Below, piece after piece: positions 26,492 through 35,326 of a stretch of 64,000 nt of DNA. The position numbers and the translations under genes were made by a program. The notes beneath the pieces are model-generated. The model did no database searches and was not told the DNA's origin. It saw nothing but the letters and a program-made list of their open reading frames with translations. The first letter of the stretch is position 1; each line of letters opens with the position of its first letter. This DNA is from Polaribacter sp. Hel_I_88 (lineage in GTDB: Bacteria > Bacteroidota > Bacteroidia > Flavobacteriales > Flavobacteriaceae): assembly GCF_000687935.1 (NCBI RefSeq), contig NZ_JHZZ01000001.1, positions 1,178,001 to 1,242,000 of the forward strand, read 5' to 3'.

Positions 26492-27076
26492 ATGTTTACA
26501 GGAATTATAGAAACACTTGGCACAGTAACAAATGTTGTAAAAGAACAAGAAAATGTTCATTTAACAATTAAAAGTAGCATTACTAATGAACTTAAAATAG
26601 ACCAAAGTGTAGCTCATAATGGTGTTTGTTTAACAGTTGTAAACATTAATAATGACGAATATACAGTTACTGCCATAAAAGAGACGTTAGATAAAACCAA
26701 TATTGGTAAATTAAAAACTGCTGATATTGTAAATCTTGAACGTGCCATGAAATTGGGTGATCGATTGGATGGACATATTGTGCAAGGTCATGTTGATGAA
26801 ACTGGTATTTGCAAAAGCCTAAAAGACGAAAATGGAAGTACTGTATGTACTTTTAGCTACAATTCCGATAAAAATAACATTACTATAGAAAAAGGTTCAA
26901 TTACTATAAATGGAATTAGTTTAACTGTTGTGAACTCCAAAAAAGACGAATTTTCGGTTGCTATTATACCTTATACTTGGGAAAACACCACTTTTAAAAA
27001 TTTACAGGTAAATGATGTTGTGAATTTAGAGTTTGATGTGATTGGAAAATATGTGGCTAGATTAACGAATTTTTAA
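26492..27076 (+). CDS. ribE: Riboflavin synthase, alpha chain
   Basis: 194-aa enzyme converting two molecules of 6,7-dimethyl-8-ribityllumazine to riboflavin. Two lumazine-binding repeats are visible: the first begins MFTGIIETLGTV with the SVAHNGVCLTV motif, the second follows about residue 95 with GHIVQGHVDETG and SITINGISLTVV. No FMN riboswitch fits in the 58-bp upstream gap. The stop is 13 bp from the convergent holB stop. Confidence 0.96.
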   Translation: MFTGIIETLGTVTNVVKEQENVHLTIKSSITNELKIDQSVAHNGVCLTVVNINNDEYTVTAIKETLDKTNIGKLKTADIVNLERAMKLGDRLDGHIVQGHVDETGICKSLKDENGSTVCTFSYNSDKNNITIEKGSITINGISLTVVNSKKDEFSVAIIPYTWENTTFKNLQVNDVVNLEFDVIGKYVARLTNF

Positions 27077-27089
27077 TTCAGTTTAAAAA

Positions 27090-28232
27090 CTAAACCTTCT
27101 CTTCTTTCTTATGCAAAAACCTCGTCAATTTCATTGATAAATCTAACAAGATAATTTTTGCATTTCCATTTCTTTCTATATGATACATGGCTTCACCAAT
27201 TTCTTTTTCGATATCTAAAATATTTCCTGAATGTACAAAAGGCGCAAATTTAGACAAATCAAAACCAGATTTCGATTCCATAAACACCAACTGATCAGAC
27301 TTATAATTTAATAAAAGTGCCTGTCTAAAAAATTGTAAGCAATATTCTAAAAATTGTTTTTGGGTTTCTCTTCCAGTTTTTGCAATCGTTTCTGACCATG
27401 AAATTAATTGTTGAATTACAGCTGCATTTCCTTTGGCTTTAAAAGCAGTTCTTATCCAAGCAACAAACCATTCTTCAAAAACTAGGTCTGACGAATCGTT
27501 TTGTAAAAGATGCAAAGCTTTGTTGTAATTTCCTTCAGATTGATGTGCAATTTTGTTCGCATCGTTTTCTGAAACTTGATGATTAACCTGCAAAGCACTT
27601 GCAATATCTTCTTCGGATAATTTAGGAAAATGTAAGGCTTGACATCTAGATCTTATCGTTCCAATAATCTGCTCTTCATTTTCTGTAATCAGTAAAAAAA
27701 CCGTTTTTTCTGGTGGCTCTTCAATCAGTTTTAATAGTTTATTGGCTGCAGCAATGTTCATTTTTTCTGCCATCCAAATAATCATCACTTTAAAACCACC
27801 TTCGTAACTTTTTAGTTTTAGCTTTTTTACAACAGCTTCAGCTTCATCAACACCAATTAAACCTTGCTTATTTTCTACACCAATGTGTTGCAACCAATTA
27901 AACAAACTTCCATAAGATTGTGAGTTTAAAAACTCGCGCCAATCTTCTAAAAACAAATCACTTACTGCATGTTTTTTTACAGAATCGTTTGTAGTTACAG
28001 GAAACGCAAAATGCAAATCTGGATGTTGTAATTTGTTACATTTTATGTTACAAGCATCTGCATCATCAGAAAAATTACACAACAAATATTGTGCATACGC
28101 AATTGCCATTGGCAGAGTTCCACAACCCTCTTTACCCACAAATAATTGTGCATGAGGAATTCTGCCATTTTCAGCAGATGTTTGTAGATGTTTCTTAATA
28201 TGTTCTTGACCTATTATTTGGTTGAAAAGCAT
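27090..28232 (-). CDS. holB: DNA polymerase III subunit delta'
   Basis: 380-aa clamp-loader subunit. It has the N-terminal MLFNQIIGQEHIKKHL and a zinc-finger-like Cys cluster (LLCNFSDDADACNIKCNKLQ, about 50-70), followed by ANKLLKLIEEPPEKTVFLLIT and the IRSRCQ sensor motif. A Walker A with intact GKT is lacking (GKEGCGTLP), as expected for the non-hydrolysing delta' subunit. The start is ATG 28232; a TTG two codons up is less likely. Confidence 0.93.
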   Translation of the reverse strand: MLFNQIIGQEHIKKHLQTSAENGRIPHAQLFVGKEGCGTLPMAIAYAQYLLCNFSDDADACNIKCNKLQHPDLHFAFPVTTNDSVKKHAVSDLFLEDWREFLNSQSYGSLFNWLQHIGVENKQGLIGVDEAEAVVKKLKLKSYEGGFKVMIIWMAEKMNIAAANKLLKLIEEPPEKTVFLLITENEEQIIGTIRSRCQALHFPKLSEEDIASALQVNHQVSENDANKIAHQSEGNYNKALHLLQNDSSDLVFEEWFVAWIRTAFKAKGNAAVIQQLISWSETIAKTGRETQKQFLEYCLQFFRQALLLNYKSDQLVFMESKSGFDLSKFAPFVHSGNILDIEKEIGEAMYHIERNGNAKIILLDLSMKLTRFLHKKEEKV

Positions 28233-28308
28233 GCACAAATATAAAGTTTTAGAAAGTTCTTCTTCTAAATTTTTGTTACTTTTATATAAATTTTATCAAA
28301 ACAAAATC

Positions 28309-29100
28309 ATGAAAAAAATACTACAAATAGGAAATGGAATTGCTTTTGTTTCGGTCGTTTTTATAAATTACCTTTCAAATACTAGACTTTTAAACAACAC
28401 AACTATTGGCGAAATTTCAAAAGATTTAAACTCACTTTTTACACCTGCTGGCTACGCTTTTGCAATTTGGGGACTGATTTATTTACTATTATTGGGTTTT
28501 GCTATTTACCAAGGTAGAAGCTTGTTTGTAAGGGTAAGAAATGATGATTTTGTACTAGAAACTGGTCCTTGGTTTATAATCTCGTGTGTTTTTAATTGTG
28601 CTTGGATTTTCAGTTGGATTTACGAATACACAGGGCTTTCGTGCATTTTTATCTTTCTATTATTATTTTCTTTATTAAAAATTGTTTGGAAAAACAGGAT
28701 GGAACTTTGGGACGCTCCTTTTTCTGTAATTCTATTTCTATGGTGGCCCTTTGTAATGTATAGTGGCTGGGTTACTGTTGCAAGTATTGCAAACGTATCT
28801 TCTTATTTAGTGAAAATTGACTGGAATGGTTTTGGAATTTCTCCTGAAATTTGGACGTTAATTATGATTGTAATTGCAACTGCCATCAACATCATCATCA
28901 CTTGGAAAAGAAATATGAGAGAATTTGCAATGGTGGGTGCTTGGGCTTTAATTGCTATTGGAATTGCTAATAATAATGATAATGTACTGATTGCATATAC
29001 TGCTTTTACAACTGCTTCAATTTTAATTATCAACAGTACTGTGCACGCTTTTAAAAATCGAGATACAAATCCTGTTAAAAGAATGATGCAAAAGAAATAA
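28309..29100 (+). CDS. TspO/MBR-related tryptophan-rich membrane protein
   Basis: 263-aa integral membrane protein with about seven hydrophobic segments and many tryptophans. FTPAGYAFAIWGLIYLLLLGFAIYQ (about 45-69) is the characteristic TspO/MBR signature. It is longer than the ~160-aa canonical TspO, a variant common in Bacteroidota. I start at ATG 28309 (MKKILQIGNG); upstream in-frame codons are untypical and would overlap the holB promoter. Ligand unknown (porphyrins in classical TspO). Confidence 0.8.
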   Translation: MKKILQIGNGIAFVSVVFINYLSNTRLLNNTTIGEISKDLNSLFTPAGYAFAIWGLIYLLLLGFAIYQGRSLFVRVRNDDFVLETGPWFIISCVFNCAWIFSWIYEYTGLSCIFIFLLLFSLLKIVWKNRMELWDAPFSVILFLWWPFVMYSGWVTVASIANVSSYLVKIDWNGFGISPEIWTLIMIVIATAINIIITWKRNMREFAMVGAWALIAIGIANNNDNVLIAYTAFTTASILIINSTVHAFKNRDTNPVKRMMQKK

Positions 29101-29208
29101 TATTTTTGCTTGGTAATTTCTGCGAACACCTTGTTTCATAGAAATTTATTTACGCAAACGTTAACTTAACTTTTCAATTTTCAATTTCTTTAACGATAAA
29201 TAAAAAAG

Positions 29209-29216
29209 TATTTTTG
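29209..29216 (+). promoter_or_regulatory. Candidate -7 box for pgk
   Basis: TATTTTTG (TAnnTTTG), 17 bp before the pgk ATG; no convincing -33 element. Confidence 0.4.
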
Positions 29217-29233
29217 TTGAAAATACAACCGAT

Positions 29234-30421
29234 ATGAAAACACTAAACGATTTTAATTTTAAAAATAAAAAAGCCATTATTCGTGTGGACTTTAATGTGC
29301 CTTTAAACGATAAATTTGAAGTTACAGATGCAACCAGAATTGAAGCTGCAAAACCAACTATTATCAAAGTTTTAGAAGATGGTGGAAGTTGTGTTTTAAT
29401 GAGCCATTTAGGAAGACCAAAAGGAAAGCAAGAAGAATTTTCTTTAAAACATATTGTACCTAAAATTATTGATATTATTGGTTGCAACGTAAAATTTGTA
29501 GATGATTGTGTTGGCGAAAAAGCAGAAAAAGCGGTTGCTGATTTAGAAGATGGAGAAATTTTATTGTTAGAAAACTTACGTTTTTATGACGAAGAAACAA
29601 AAGGTGATGTTGCCTTTGCTGAACAACTATCTAAATTAGGTGATATTTACGTAAATGATGCTTTTGGAACTGCTCACAGAGCACATGCATCAACAACAAT
29701 TATTGCCCAGTTTTTTGAGGATAAAAAATGTTTTGGTAATTTATTAGCACAAGAAATTGAAAGTATTGATAAGGTTTTAAACAATTCTGAAAAACCAGTT
29801 TTAGCGATTTTAGGTGGTGCAAAAGTATCGTCTAAAATTACTGTGATTGAAAATATTTTAGACAAAGTAGATCATTTAATTATTGGTGGTGGAATGAGTT
29901 TTACCTTCGTAAAAGCACAAGGTGGAAAAATTGGAAACTCAATTTGTGAAGATGATAAAATGGGCTTGGCTTTAGAAATTTTACAACAAGCTAAAGACAA
30001 AGGTGTTCAAATTCATATTCCTGTTGATGTAATTGCTGCTGATAATTTTAGCAACGATGCAAATACTAAAGTTTGCGATATTAATGCAATTCCTGATGGT
30101 TGGGAAGGTGTTGATGCTGGTCCAAAATCGCAAGAAATTTTTGACGGAATTGTAAACCAAGCCAAAACTATTCTATGGAATGGCCCTTTAGGTGTTTTTG
30201 AAATGGAATCGTTTGCAAAAGGAACCATTGCTTTAGGTCATTCTATTGATAATGCAACAAAAAACGGAGCATTTTCTTTAGTTGGTGGTGGAGATTCTGT
30301 TGCTGCTGTAAAACAATTTGGTTTTGCTGATAAAGTAAGCTACGTTTCTACTGGTGGTGGAGCCATGTTAGAAATGTTAGAAGGAAAAACGTTACCAGGA
30401 ATTGAAGCGATTTTGAAGTAA
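29234..30421 (+). CDS. pgk: Phosphoglycerate kinase
   Basis: 395-aa glycolytic kinase (1,3-bisphosphoglycerate + ADP to 3-phosphoglycerate + ATP). RVDFNVPLNDK, MSHLGRPKG, LENLRFYDEE and LAILGGAKVSSKI are textbook motifs, followed by the C-terminal nucleotide-domain loop FSLVGGGDSVAAV. A single-gene unit with its own terminator. Confidence 0.98.
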   Translation: MKTLNDFNFKNKKAIIRVDFNVPLNDKFEVTDATRIEAAKPTIIKVLEDGGSCVLMSHLGRPKGKQEEFSLKHIVPKIIDIIGCNVKFVDDCVGEKAEKAVADLEDGEILLLENLRFYDEETKGDVAFAEQLSKLGDIYVNDAFGTAHRAHASTTIIAQFFEDKKCFGNLLAQEIESIDKVLNNSEKPVLAILGGAKVSSKITVIENILDKVDHLIIGGGMSFTFVKAQGGKIGNSICEDDKMGLALEILQQAKDKGVQIHIPVDVIAADNFSNDANTKVCDINAIPDGWEGVDAGPKSQEIFDGIVNQAKTILWNGPLGVFEMESFAKGTIALGHSIDNATKNGAFSLVGGGDSVAAVKQFGFADKVSYVSTGGGAMLEMLEGKTLPGIEAILK

Positions 30422-30436
30422 AAGCCCATCTTAATA

Positions 30437-30449
30437 TTCCCAAAGGGAA
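30437..30449. repeat. Short palindrome TTCCCAAAGGGAA
   Basis: 13-bp perfect dyad, 15 bp after pgk. Same core (CCAAAGG) as the palindromes at 30606-30620 and 31872-31886. Confidence 0.55.
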
Positions 30450-30495
30450 GAAACACTCTTGTGAAATTAGCAAGTTTGTTTTATATAATAATTAG

Positions 30496-30527
30496 CGTGT
30501 AATTTTTAATAATTGCACGTTTTTTTG
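30496..30527 (+). terminator. Intrinsic terminator after pgk
   Basis: CGTGTAATT/AATTGCACG stem (one G-T wobble) followed by T7 on the plus strand, about 75 bp after the pgk stop. Confidence 0.75.
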
Positions 30528-30559
30528 TTTTGAGTGATTTTTATACTGCCATTAAATTT

Positions 30560-30675
30560 GCCACGAATTCACAAATAAAAAGTTTTCATTTTTTGATATA
30601 TTTTTAATTCCAAAGGAATTCTTAAATTCATGAAAATTATTTTTCATCAGAATAAACAATTCGTGAATTCGTGGC
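30560..30675. repeat. MITE-like element with GCCACGAATTCAC termini
   Basis: Perfect 13-bp inverted repeats GCCACGAATTCAC (30560-30572) and GTGAATTCGTGGC (30663-30675) bound a 116-bp AT-rich, non-coding segment that contains a nested palindrome AATTCCAAAGGAATT (30606-30620). It occupies the 399-bp gap between pgk and the aldo/keto reductase gene, in which I see no gene. Confidence 0.6.
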
Positions 30676-30799
30676 TAAAAAAAACATTACAAATCCAAAA
30701 AGTAAATTATCTGTTAAAAACAATCATTTATTCTTTTGCTAAAAATTAAGTTTTTAATTTAGCTAAAAGTTTATCATCGATTACACGATTAAACAATCC

Positions 30800-30811
30800 A
30801 ACAATTACACA
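30800..30811. repeat. Inverted copy of the TGTGTAATTGTT repeat
   Basis: AACAATTACACA, exact complement of the motif at 5505, 5528 and 43190. Just before it is the related GATTACACGATTAAACAATC. It lies directly upstream of the aldo/keto reductase start. Confidence 0.5.
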
Positions 30812-30820
30812 TCAAAAAAA

Positions 30821-31861
30821 ATGAAATACACAACATTACCAAATACGGACGTAAAAGTTTCTAAAATTTGTTTAGGAACCATGACTTGGGGAAATCAAAA
30901 TACAGAAGCTGAAGGACATGAACAAATGGATTATGCACTTGAGAATGGTGTAAACTTTTTTGATGCTGCAGAGTTATACCCTGTACCTGCAAACCCTGAA
31001 ACTTATGGAGGAACAGAACGTATTATTGGAACTTGGTTTAAAAAAACTGGCAACAGAGAAAAGGTTGTTTTAGCAAGTAAAATTGCTGGTGGTGGAGATT
31101 ATACTGCTCATATTAGAAATGGTGGTTTAAGCAAAGAAAATATTTTTGATGCTATTGATAAAAGTTTACAACGTTTGCAAACAGATTATATAGATTTATA
31201 CCAATTGCATTGGCCAAATAGAGGTGTAAATTGTTTTGGTGTGCGTGAATTTCCTTTAAAAACTGCCAATGACGAAGTTGAAAATTATTTAGAGATTTTA
31301 GAAGGTTTGCAAGAGTTAATTAAACAAGGAAAAATAAATCACGTTGGTTTATCGAACGAAACTCCTTGGGGAACTATGAAATATTTGCAAGCTTCAGAAC
31401 AATATAATTTACCTAGACCTGTAACCGTTCAAAATTCATATTCTATGATTCATAGAGGTTATGAAGTGGGAATGAGCGAAGTTTCTATGAGAGAAAATAT
31501 TGGCTTATTGGCTTACTCTCCTTTAGCTCAAGGTGTGTTGTCTGGCAAATATTTAGATGGCAATTTACCTGAAGGTGCAAGAGGAACATTATTCCCAAGA
31601 TTTATTGCACGTTATAAAAACGAAAGTTCTGAAAGAGCTGTTATTAAATACCAAGAAATTGCTAAAAAACACAACTTAACGTTATCGGAATTATCATTAG
31701 CCTTTGTAAATCAATTGCCATTTGTAACAAGTAATATTATTGGCGCAACAAAATTGAGTCAGTTAAAAGAGAATATCAATTCTATTAAGGTTGATTTATC
31801 TGATGAAATTTTACAAGAAATTGAAGAGGTGCATAAGGAAATTCCGAATCCTGCTCCATAA
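30821..31861 (+). CDS. tas: Aldo/keto reductase, Tas-like
   Basis: 346-aa NADP(H)-dependent TIM-barrel oxidoreductase. It starts MKYTTLPNTDVKVSKICLGTMTWGNQ and has NFFDAAELYPVPANPETYGGTERIIG with catalytic Asp and Tyr, a Lys in VLASKI, and DLYQLHWPNRG. The insertion around PVPANPETYGGTE matches E. coli Tas closely. Physiological substrate is unknown. It precedes the DUF695 gene by 49 bp. Confidence 0.88.
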   Translation: MKYTTLPNTDVKVSKICLGTMTWGNQNTEAEGHEQMDYALENGVNFFDAAELYPVPANPETYGGTERIIGTWFKKTGNREKVVLASKIAGGGDYTAHIRNGGLSKENIFDAIDKSLQRLQTDYIDLYQLHWPNRGVNCFGVREFPLKTANDEVENYLEILEGLQELIKQGKINHVGLSNETPWGTMKYLQASEQYNLPRPVTVQNSYSMIHRGYEVGMSEVSMRENIGLLAYSPLAQGVLSGKYLDGNLPEGARGTLFPRFIARYKNESSERAVIKYQEIAKKHNLTLSELSLAFVNQLPFVTSNIIGATKLSQLKENINSIKVDLSDEILQEIEEVHKEIPNPAP

Positions 31862-31871
31862 GCCCCTTTAA

Positions 31872-31886
31872 TTCCCCAAAGGGGAA
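31872..31886. repeat. Short palindrome TTCCCCAAAGGGGAA
   Basis: 15-bp perfect dyad between tas and the next gene; core shared with 30437-30449 and 30606-30620. It lacks a T-run, so it is a repeat rather than a terminator. Confidence 0.55.
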
Positions 31887-31910
31887 AATTGATGCTGTTA
31901 AAATATTGCT

Positions 31911-33011
31911 ATGAGTTTTTTAAAAAATTTATTTAACAAAGAAAAAGATGCACCTATTAAGTCTTATCAAGATTTTTGGGATTGGTTTTTAGTGCATGAA
32001 AAGGAGTTTTATAAAATTGTCAATAAAGGAGATGAAGGTAAAATTACTACTCAATTCTTTGATAAAATTGCACCAAAATTAAACGAATTAAAGGAAGGTA
32101 TTTGGTATTTAACAGGAATGTTAAATGATAATACAGCTGATTTAATTTTAACTGCTGATGGAGAAATTCAGAATTTTTATGTAATTGAAGAATTAATTTC
32201 TCATGCTCCAAAACTAAATAATTGGAAATTTAGAGCACTAAAACCAGAACACGAAATAGAAAATGTGGGCATTAATATGGCTGGTTTTTCTTTTACTAGT
32301 GAAAACATCTTTTTTTATGCTAATGATTTAAAAGAGTATCCTGATGAAATCGATATTACTTTAATTCACGAAGATTATAATGAAGAAAATAAAGCTGATA
32401 TTATAAATGGTTGTTATTTGTTTTTAGATCATTATTTAGGAGAATTAAAATCAATAACAATTATTGATAATATAGAGTTTAAGAATAAAAGTGAAGCCGA
32501 AAAAGAATTAATACCGATAGAAAAATTAAAGAGTTATATTATTTGGCGAGAAAAAGAATTTGTAGAAAAATACGAAGGAATCAGAAAAAACACTGAAAAT
32601 GATAGTTATTCAGGCTTGGAAGCAACTTTAAAAAGTGGTAATAAAATGGTTGCAGTTTTAAATACAGATCTTTTAAATTGGGATTCAAAAGCCTCTCATC
32701 CATGGATTTTGATATTTGAAATACAATTTAATGGAGAAAATAATAATGGATTTCCAGATGAGGAAACTTACAACTTTTTAGAATCTATAGAAAAAGAAAT
32801 CAATTTAGAATTAAAAGATTTTGAAGGTTATTTAAACATTGGCAGAGAAACTGCAGAAAATGTTAGGGAGATTTATTTTGCTTGTAAAGATTTTAGAAAA
32901 CCATGTAAAATTGCAGATGCAATTATATCTAAACATTCTAAAAATCTAGAAGTTAACTACAACATTTATAAAGATAAATATTGGAGCTCTTTCGAAAGAT
33001 TTTTGCATTAA
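31911..33011 (+). CDS. DUF695-domain protein
   Basis: 366-aa soluble, acidic protein with no signal peptide. The last ~150 residues resemble DUF695 (NTDLLNWDSKASHPWILIFEIQF, then GYLNIGRETAENVREIYFACKD, ending in DKYWSSFERFL). The N-terminal part (KSYQDFWDWF..., NWKFRALKP) resembles other Bacteroidota relatives. Function unknown. The copy-2 IS inserted 57 bp after its stop. Confidence 0.65.
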   Translation: MSFLKNLFNKEKDAPIKSYQDFWDWFLVHEKEFYKIVNKGDEGKITTQFFDKIAPKLNELKEGIWYLTGMLNDNTADLILTADGEIQNFYVIEELISHAPKLNNWKFRALKPEHEIENVGINMAGFSFTSENIFFYANDLKEYPDEIDITLIHEDYNEENKADIINGCYLFLDHYLGELKSITIIDNIEFKNKSEAEKELIPIEKLKSYIIWREKEFVEKYEGIRKNTENDSYSGLEATLKSGNKMVAVLNTDLLNWDSKASHPWILIFEIQFNGENNNGFPDEETYNFLESIEKEINLELKDFEGYLNIGRETAENVREIYFACKDFRKPCKIADAIISKHSKNLEVNYNIYKDKYWSSFERFLH

Positions 33012-33106
33012 AATTTGTTGCATTTTCTTAAATAGGAAACACAAAAAATAGCTCTATTTTTTTAGTTAGGCACTTTCAGAAGTAGTTTAATTTTTTGAAA
33101 ATTATT

Positions 33107-33150
33107 TTAAAAAAGTGATAGAAAATTATAATTTTCTATCACTTTTTTAA
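33107..33150. terminator. Perfect 44-bp palindrome, IS copy 2
   Basis: Identical to 9430-9473; bidirectional terminator-like hairpin after the transposase stop. Confidence 0.72.
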
Positions 33151-33226
33151 TTTATATACCTTTTTTATGTTTCGCAGTAACCTTATTGCATAGTTATCCT
33201 GTGTTTTTAATTTTTATTTTAAAAAT

Positions 33227-34582
33227 TTAGGCTACTTTTTGTAAAATTTGATTTTGCATTCTTCTGCCAATTTCAAGGCAATTTGCAGTATGAATACCAA
33301 AGAATATCCAAAGTATTTCTGTTGGTTTGGTTTTCGCTTTTATCTTTTTTAGATGATAATGTTCCTTTTCTTTACCAAAACCCCCCTCTAATCTAGAAGC
33401 TCTTTCTTTGGTAATCATTTTTTTGAGCTTTTTTTGCTCTTTATGATGCTTTGAAGGTCTTCCTTTAGGTTTGAAGTCTGTTTGTATATGGTTTGAAGTT
33501 GCAAAAACTCTGTTCTTATTCGTTGCATAAATAGCATCTGCACCAAGTATTTTAATTTTCCTATTGGTTAATCCTTGTGCCTTATAAACTGTATTTTTAA
33601 ATTGTGTCCCTTCATTAAAGTTATCAAAACTTATTTTCTGTATAAAGTTAATTCCATCAATTTGAAGTTTGTTTACTTTTGCCCCAAATTCTACTTTTTT
33701 TATCTCTTTTCCTCTCACTATTGGACGTAAGTAATCTTTGCTTATGCTTACGATTCTATTCTTTGGTTTTTCTCCTTTCTCAAACAGTAAATACTGTTGT
33801 GAGAATATTTTTTTTACTGTATTTAGTGTTTTATAAAAACGATTTGGCATTGTAAAATAATGTTGTTTTTCAAGAGTTTTAATCTCCGCTAATAATTTGC
33901 GTAATAGTTTTAAAAAAGCTCTTGTTATGGAGGTTCTTTTCTTTGTTGTTTTTCTTCGCATTTTACTATAACCAACATATCTTTTTGACCATTTCAAGTA
34001 TTTGGTTCTAGGAAGTTTTACACATAAAGATTTACAAATTATCTTCATTTGTTTATAGCACCAGTCAACAGATTCTTTCAATAGTTTTTGATCTGTTGGA
34101 TAGCGAACTTCACTCTCATAACAAGTGGCATCTGTTGTTGCTTTTTCTTGTTCATCAATATATTTACTCCAATAATTAAATAGTATTTTTTCTGTTGAAC
34201 TAATGTTTAAATCAGCAGCTAATTCGCAACGTATTTGACTCACTATTTTATAGTTTTCAAGGGTATCAAATCCTAAATAAATACCACAAAAAAACTGATA
34301 ATTATAATTGGAATTCAACTGCTCAATCAAACGCTTATCAGAACAACAAGCATAATGTTTTAAAAACATTAAACCTAATTTTCCTTGAGGGCTAAAAATA
34401 CAGTCTGGTCCTTTGATAGCTTCTGTAATTTTAAATGATTTGACTAAATTTTTCCAAGGAATTGCACTGTAAATTTTACCTAAATCAGACATTAAAAAAC
34501 GTGCTTTGAATTTTTCTAATTCCTCTGTAGAGGATAAAAAAGAAAAAGAGTACTGGAAGTCAGAAATTCTTCGTATTTTCAT
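33227..34582 (-). CDS. DDE transposase of IS copy 2
   Basis: 451-aa transposase identical to that at 7998-9353 except for Cys187 in place of Gly187 (SNP at 34024, GGT to TGT read on the coding strand). DDE residues and the C-terminal ERASRLEGGFGKEK segment are intact. Gly187 lies between the first and second catalytic Asp, in a basic linker; the effect on activity cannot be read from sequence. Confidence 0.92.
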   Translation of the reverse strand: MKIRRISDFQYSFSFLSSTEELEKFKARFLMSDLGKIYSAIPWKNLVKSFKITEAIKGPDCIFSPQGKLGLMFLKHYACCSDKRLIEQLNSNYNYQFFCGIYLGFDTLENYKIVSQIRCELAADLNISSTEKILFNYWSKYIDEQEKATTDATCYESEVRYPTDQKLLKESVDWCYKQMKIICKSLCVKLPRTKYLKWSKRYVGYSKMRRKTTKKRTSITRAFLKLLRKLLAEIKTLEKQHYFTMPNRFYKTLNTVKKIFSQQYLLFEKGEKPKNRIVSISKDYLRPIVRGKEIKKVEFGAKVNKLQIDGINFIQKISFDNFNEGTQFKNTVYKAQGLTNRKIKILGADAIYATNKNRVFATSNHIQTDFKPKGRPSKHHKEQKKLKKMITKERASRLEGGFGKEKEHYHLKKIKAKTKPTEILWIFFGIHTANCLEIGRRMQNQILQKVA

Positions 34583-34597
34583 ATTTGTAAAAAAGAA

Positions 34598-34637
34598 AAA
34601 CCCCGTTTTTTAGGCTTTTTGCCTATTTACGGGGTTT
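34598..34637 (-). terminator. Hairpin upstream of transposase, IS copy 2
   Basis: Identical to 7943-7982: AAACCCCGT/ACGGGGTTT stem with inner TAGGC/GCCTA, just before the transposase start. It would block read-in from the acetyltransferase gene. Confidence 0.7.
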
Positions 34638-34740
34638 GGTTTATCTAAAATACAACTTATTTAACTGATAAACAAGTGTTTATTTAATTCTGAAAGTGCC
34701 TAGTTAAATCTCTTAAATATTTTGAAAGATTATTTAATAA

Positions 34741-35319
34741 CTACTGACTCTTAAACTTAAAAACAGTCCCATCTTTTAAACCATATACCTCTTTACTTTC
34801 TTTACAAGTACCAAAGCCATCTTCGTCAAAATTTAAAGTATGCCCATATTCGCTAACCCAACCAATTTGTTGTGCAGGATTTCCTACAATTAAAGCATAA
34901 GGTAAAACTGGTTTTGTAACAACAGAACCTGCACCAATAAAAGCGAATTCGCCAATATTATTACCACAAATAATGGTTGCGTTTGCACCAATGGAAGCTC
35001 CTTTTTTTACAATCGTTTTTAAATATTTATTTTTTCTTACAATGGCACTTCTTGGATTTCTAACATTTGTAAAAACCATAGAAGGTCCTAAGAAAACATC
35101 ATCCTCACAAGTAACACCTGCATAAATAGATACATTATTTTGTACTTTTACGTTGTTCCCTAAAACTACACTTGGCGAAACAACTACATTTTGACCTAAA
35201 TTGCAATTTTCACCAATTTTACTTTTTGACATAATATGGCTAAAATGCCAAATTTTTGTTCCTTTTCCTATTTGGCAATTATCATCTATAACTGCTGTTT
35301 CGTGTGCAAAATAATCCAT
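34741..35319 (-). CDS. Left-handed beta-helix acyltransferase (WlbB/WbpD-like)
   Basis: 192-aa hexapeptide-repeat protein. Repeated I-G-x-x-x-x-I/V units run from about residue 15 to 150 (QIGKGTKIWHF, KIGENCNLGQNVVV, SIGANATIICGNNIGEFAFIGAGSVVT), with LIVGNPAQQIGWVSEYG near the end. This pattern matches N-acetyltransferases for UDP-3-amino-sugars in surface polysaccharide synthesis. Here no other glycan gene is adjacent, so the substrate is inferred from family only. It lies 7 bp after deoC. Confidence 0.82.
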   Translation of the reverse strand: MDYFAHETAVIDDNCQIGKGTKIWHFSHIMSKSKIGENCNLGQNVVVSPSVVLGNNVKVQNNVSIYAGVTCEDDVFLGPSMVFTNVRNPRSAIVRKNKYLKTIVKKGASIGANATIICGNNIGEFAFIGAGSVVTKPVLPYALIVGNPAQQIGWVSEYGHTLNFDEDGFGTCKESKEVYGLKDGTVFKFKSQ

Positions 35320-35326
35320 ATAAATA

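Larger units (their letters stand above)
33069..34700 (-). mobile_element. Insertion sequence copy 2, inverted, 1632 bp
   Basis: Same element as 7880-9511 in opposite orientation and of equal length. Terminal repeats GGCACTTTCAGAA at 33069-33081 and inverted at 34688-34700. A 6-bp direct repeat TAGTTA flanks it (33063-33068, 34701-34706). The left-end hairpin (34598-34637) and 44-bp palindrome (33107-33150) are both kept. Confidence 0.93.

Noticed and set aside
26434-26523. Thirty-codon N-terminal extension of pdxA
   Set aside because: It would overlap the start of ribE and contains both promoter boxes; the enzyme motif begins at ATG 26433.
7880-34700. Composite transposon carrying 23.6 kb
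   Set aside because: The segment holds essential core genes with normal base composition, and each IS has its own short target duplication, so these are two independent single insertions.
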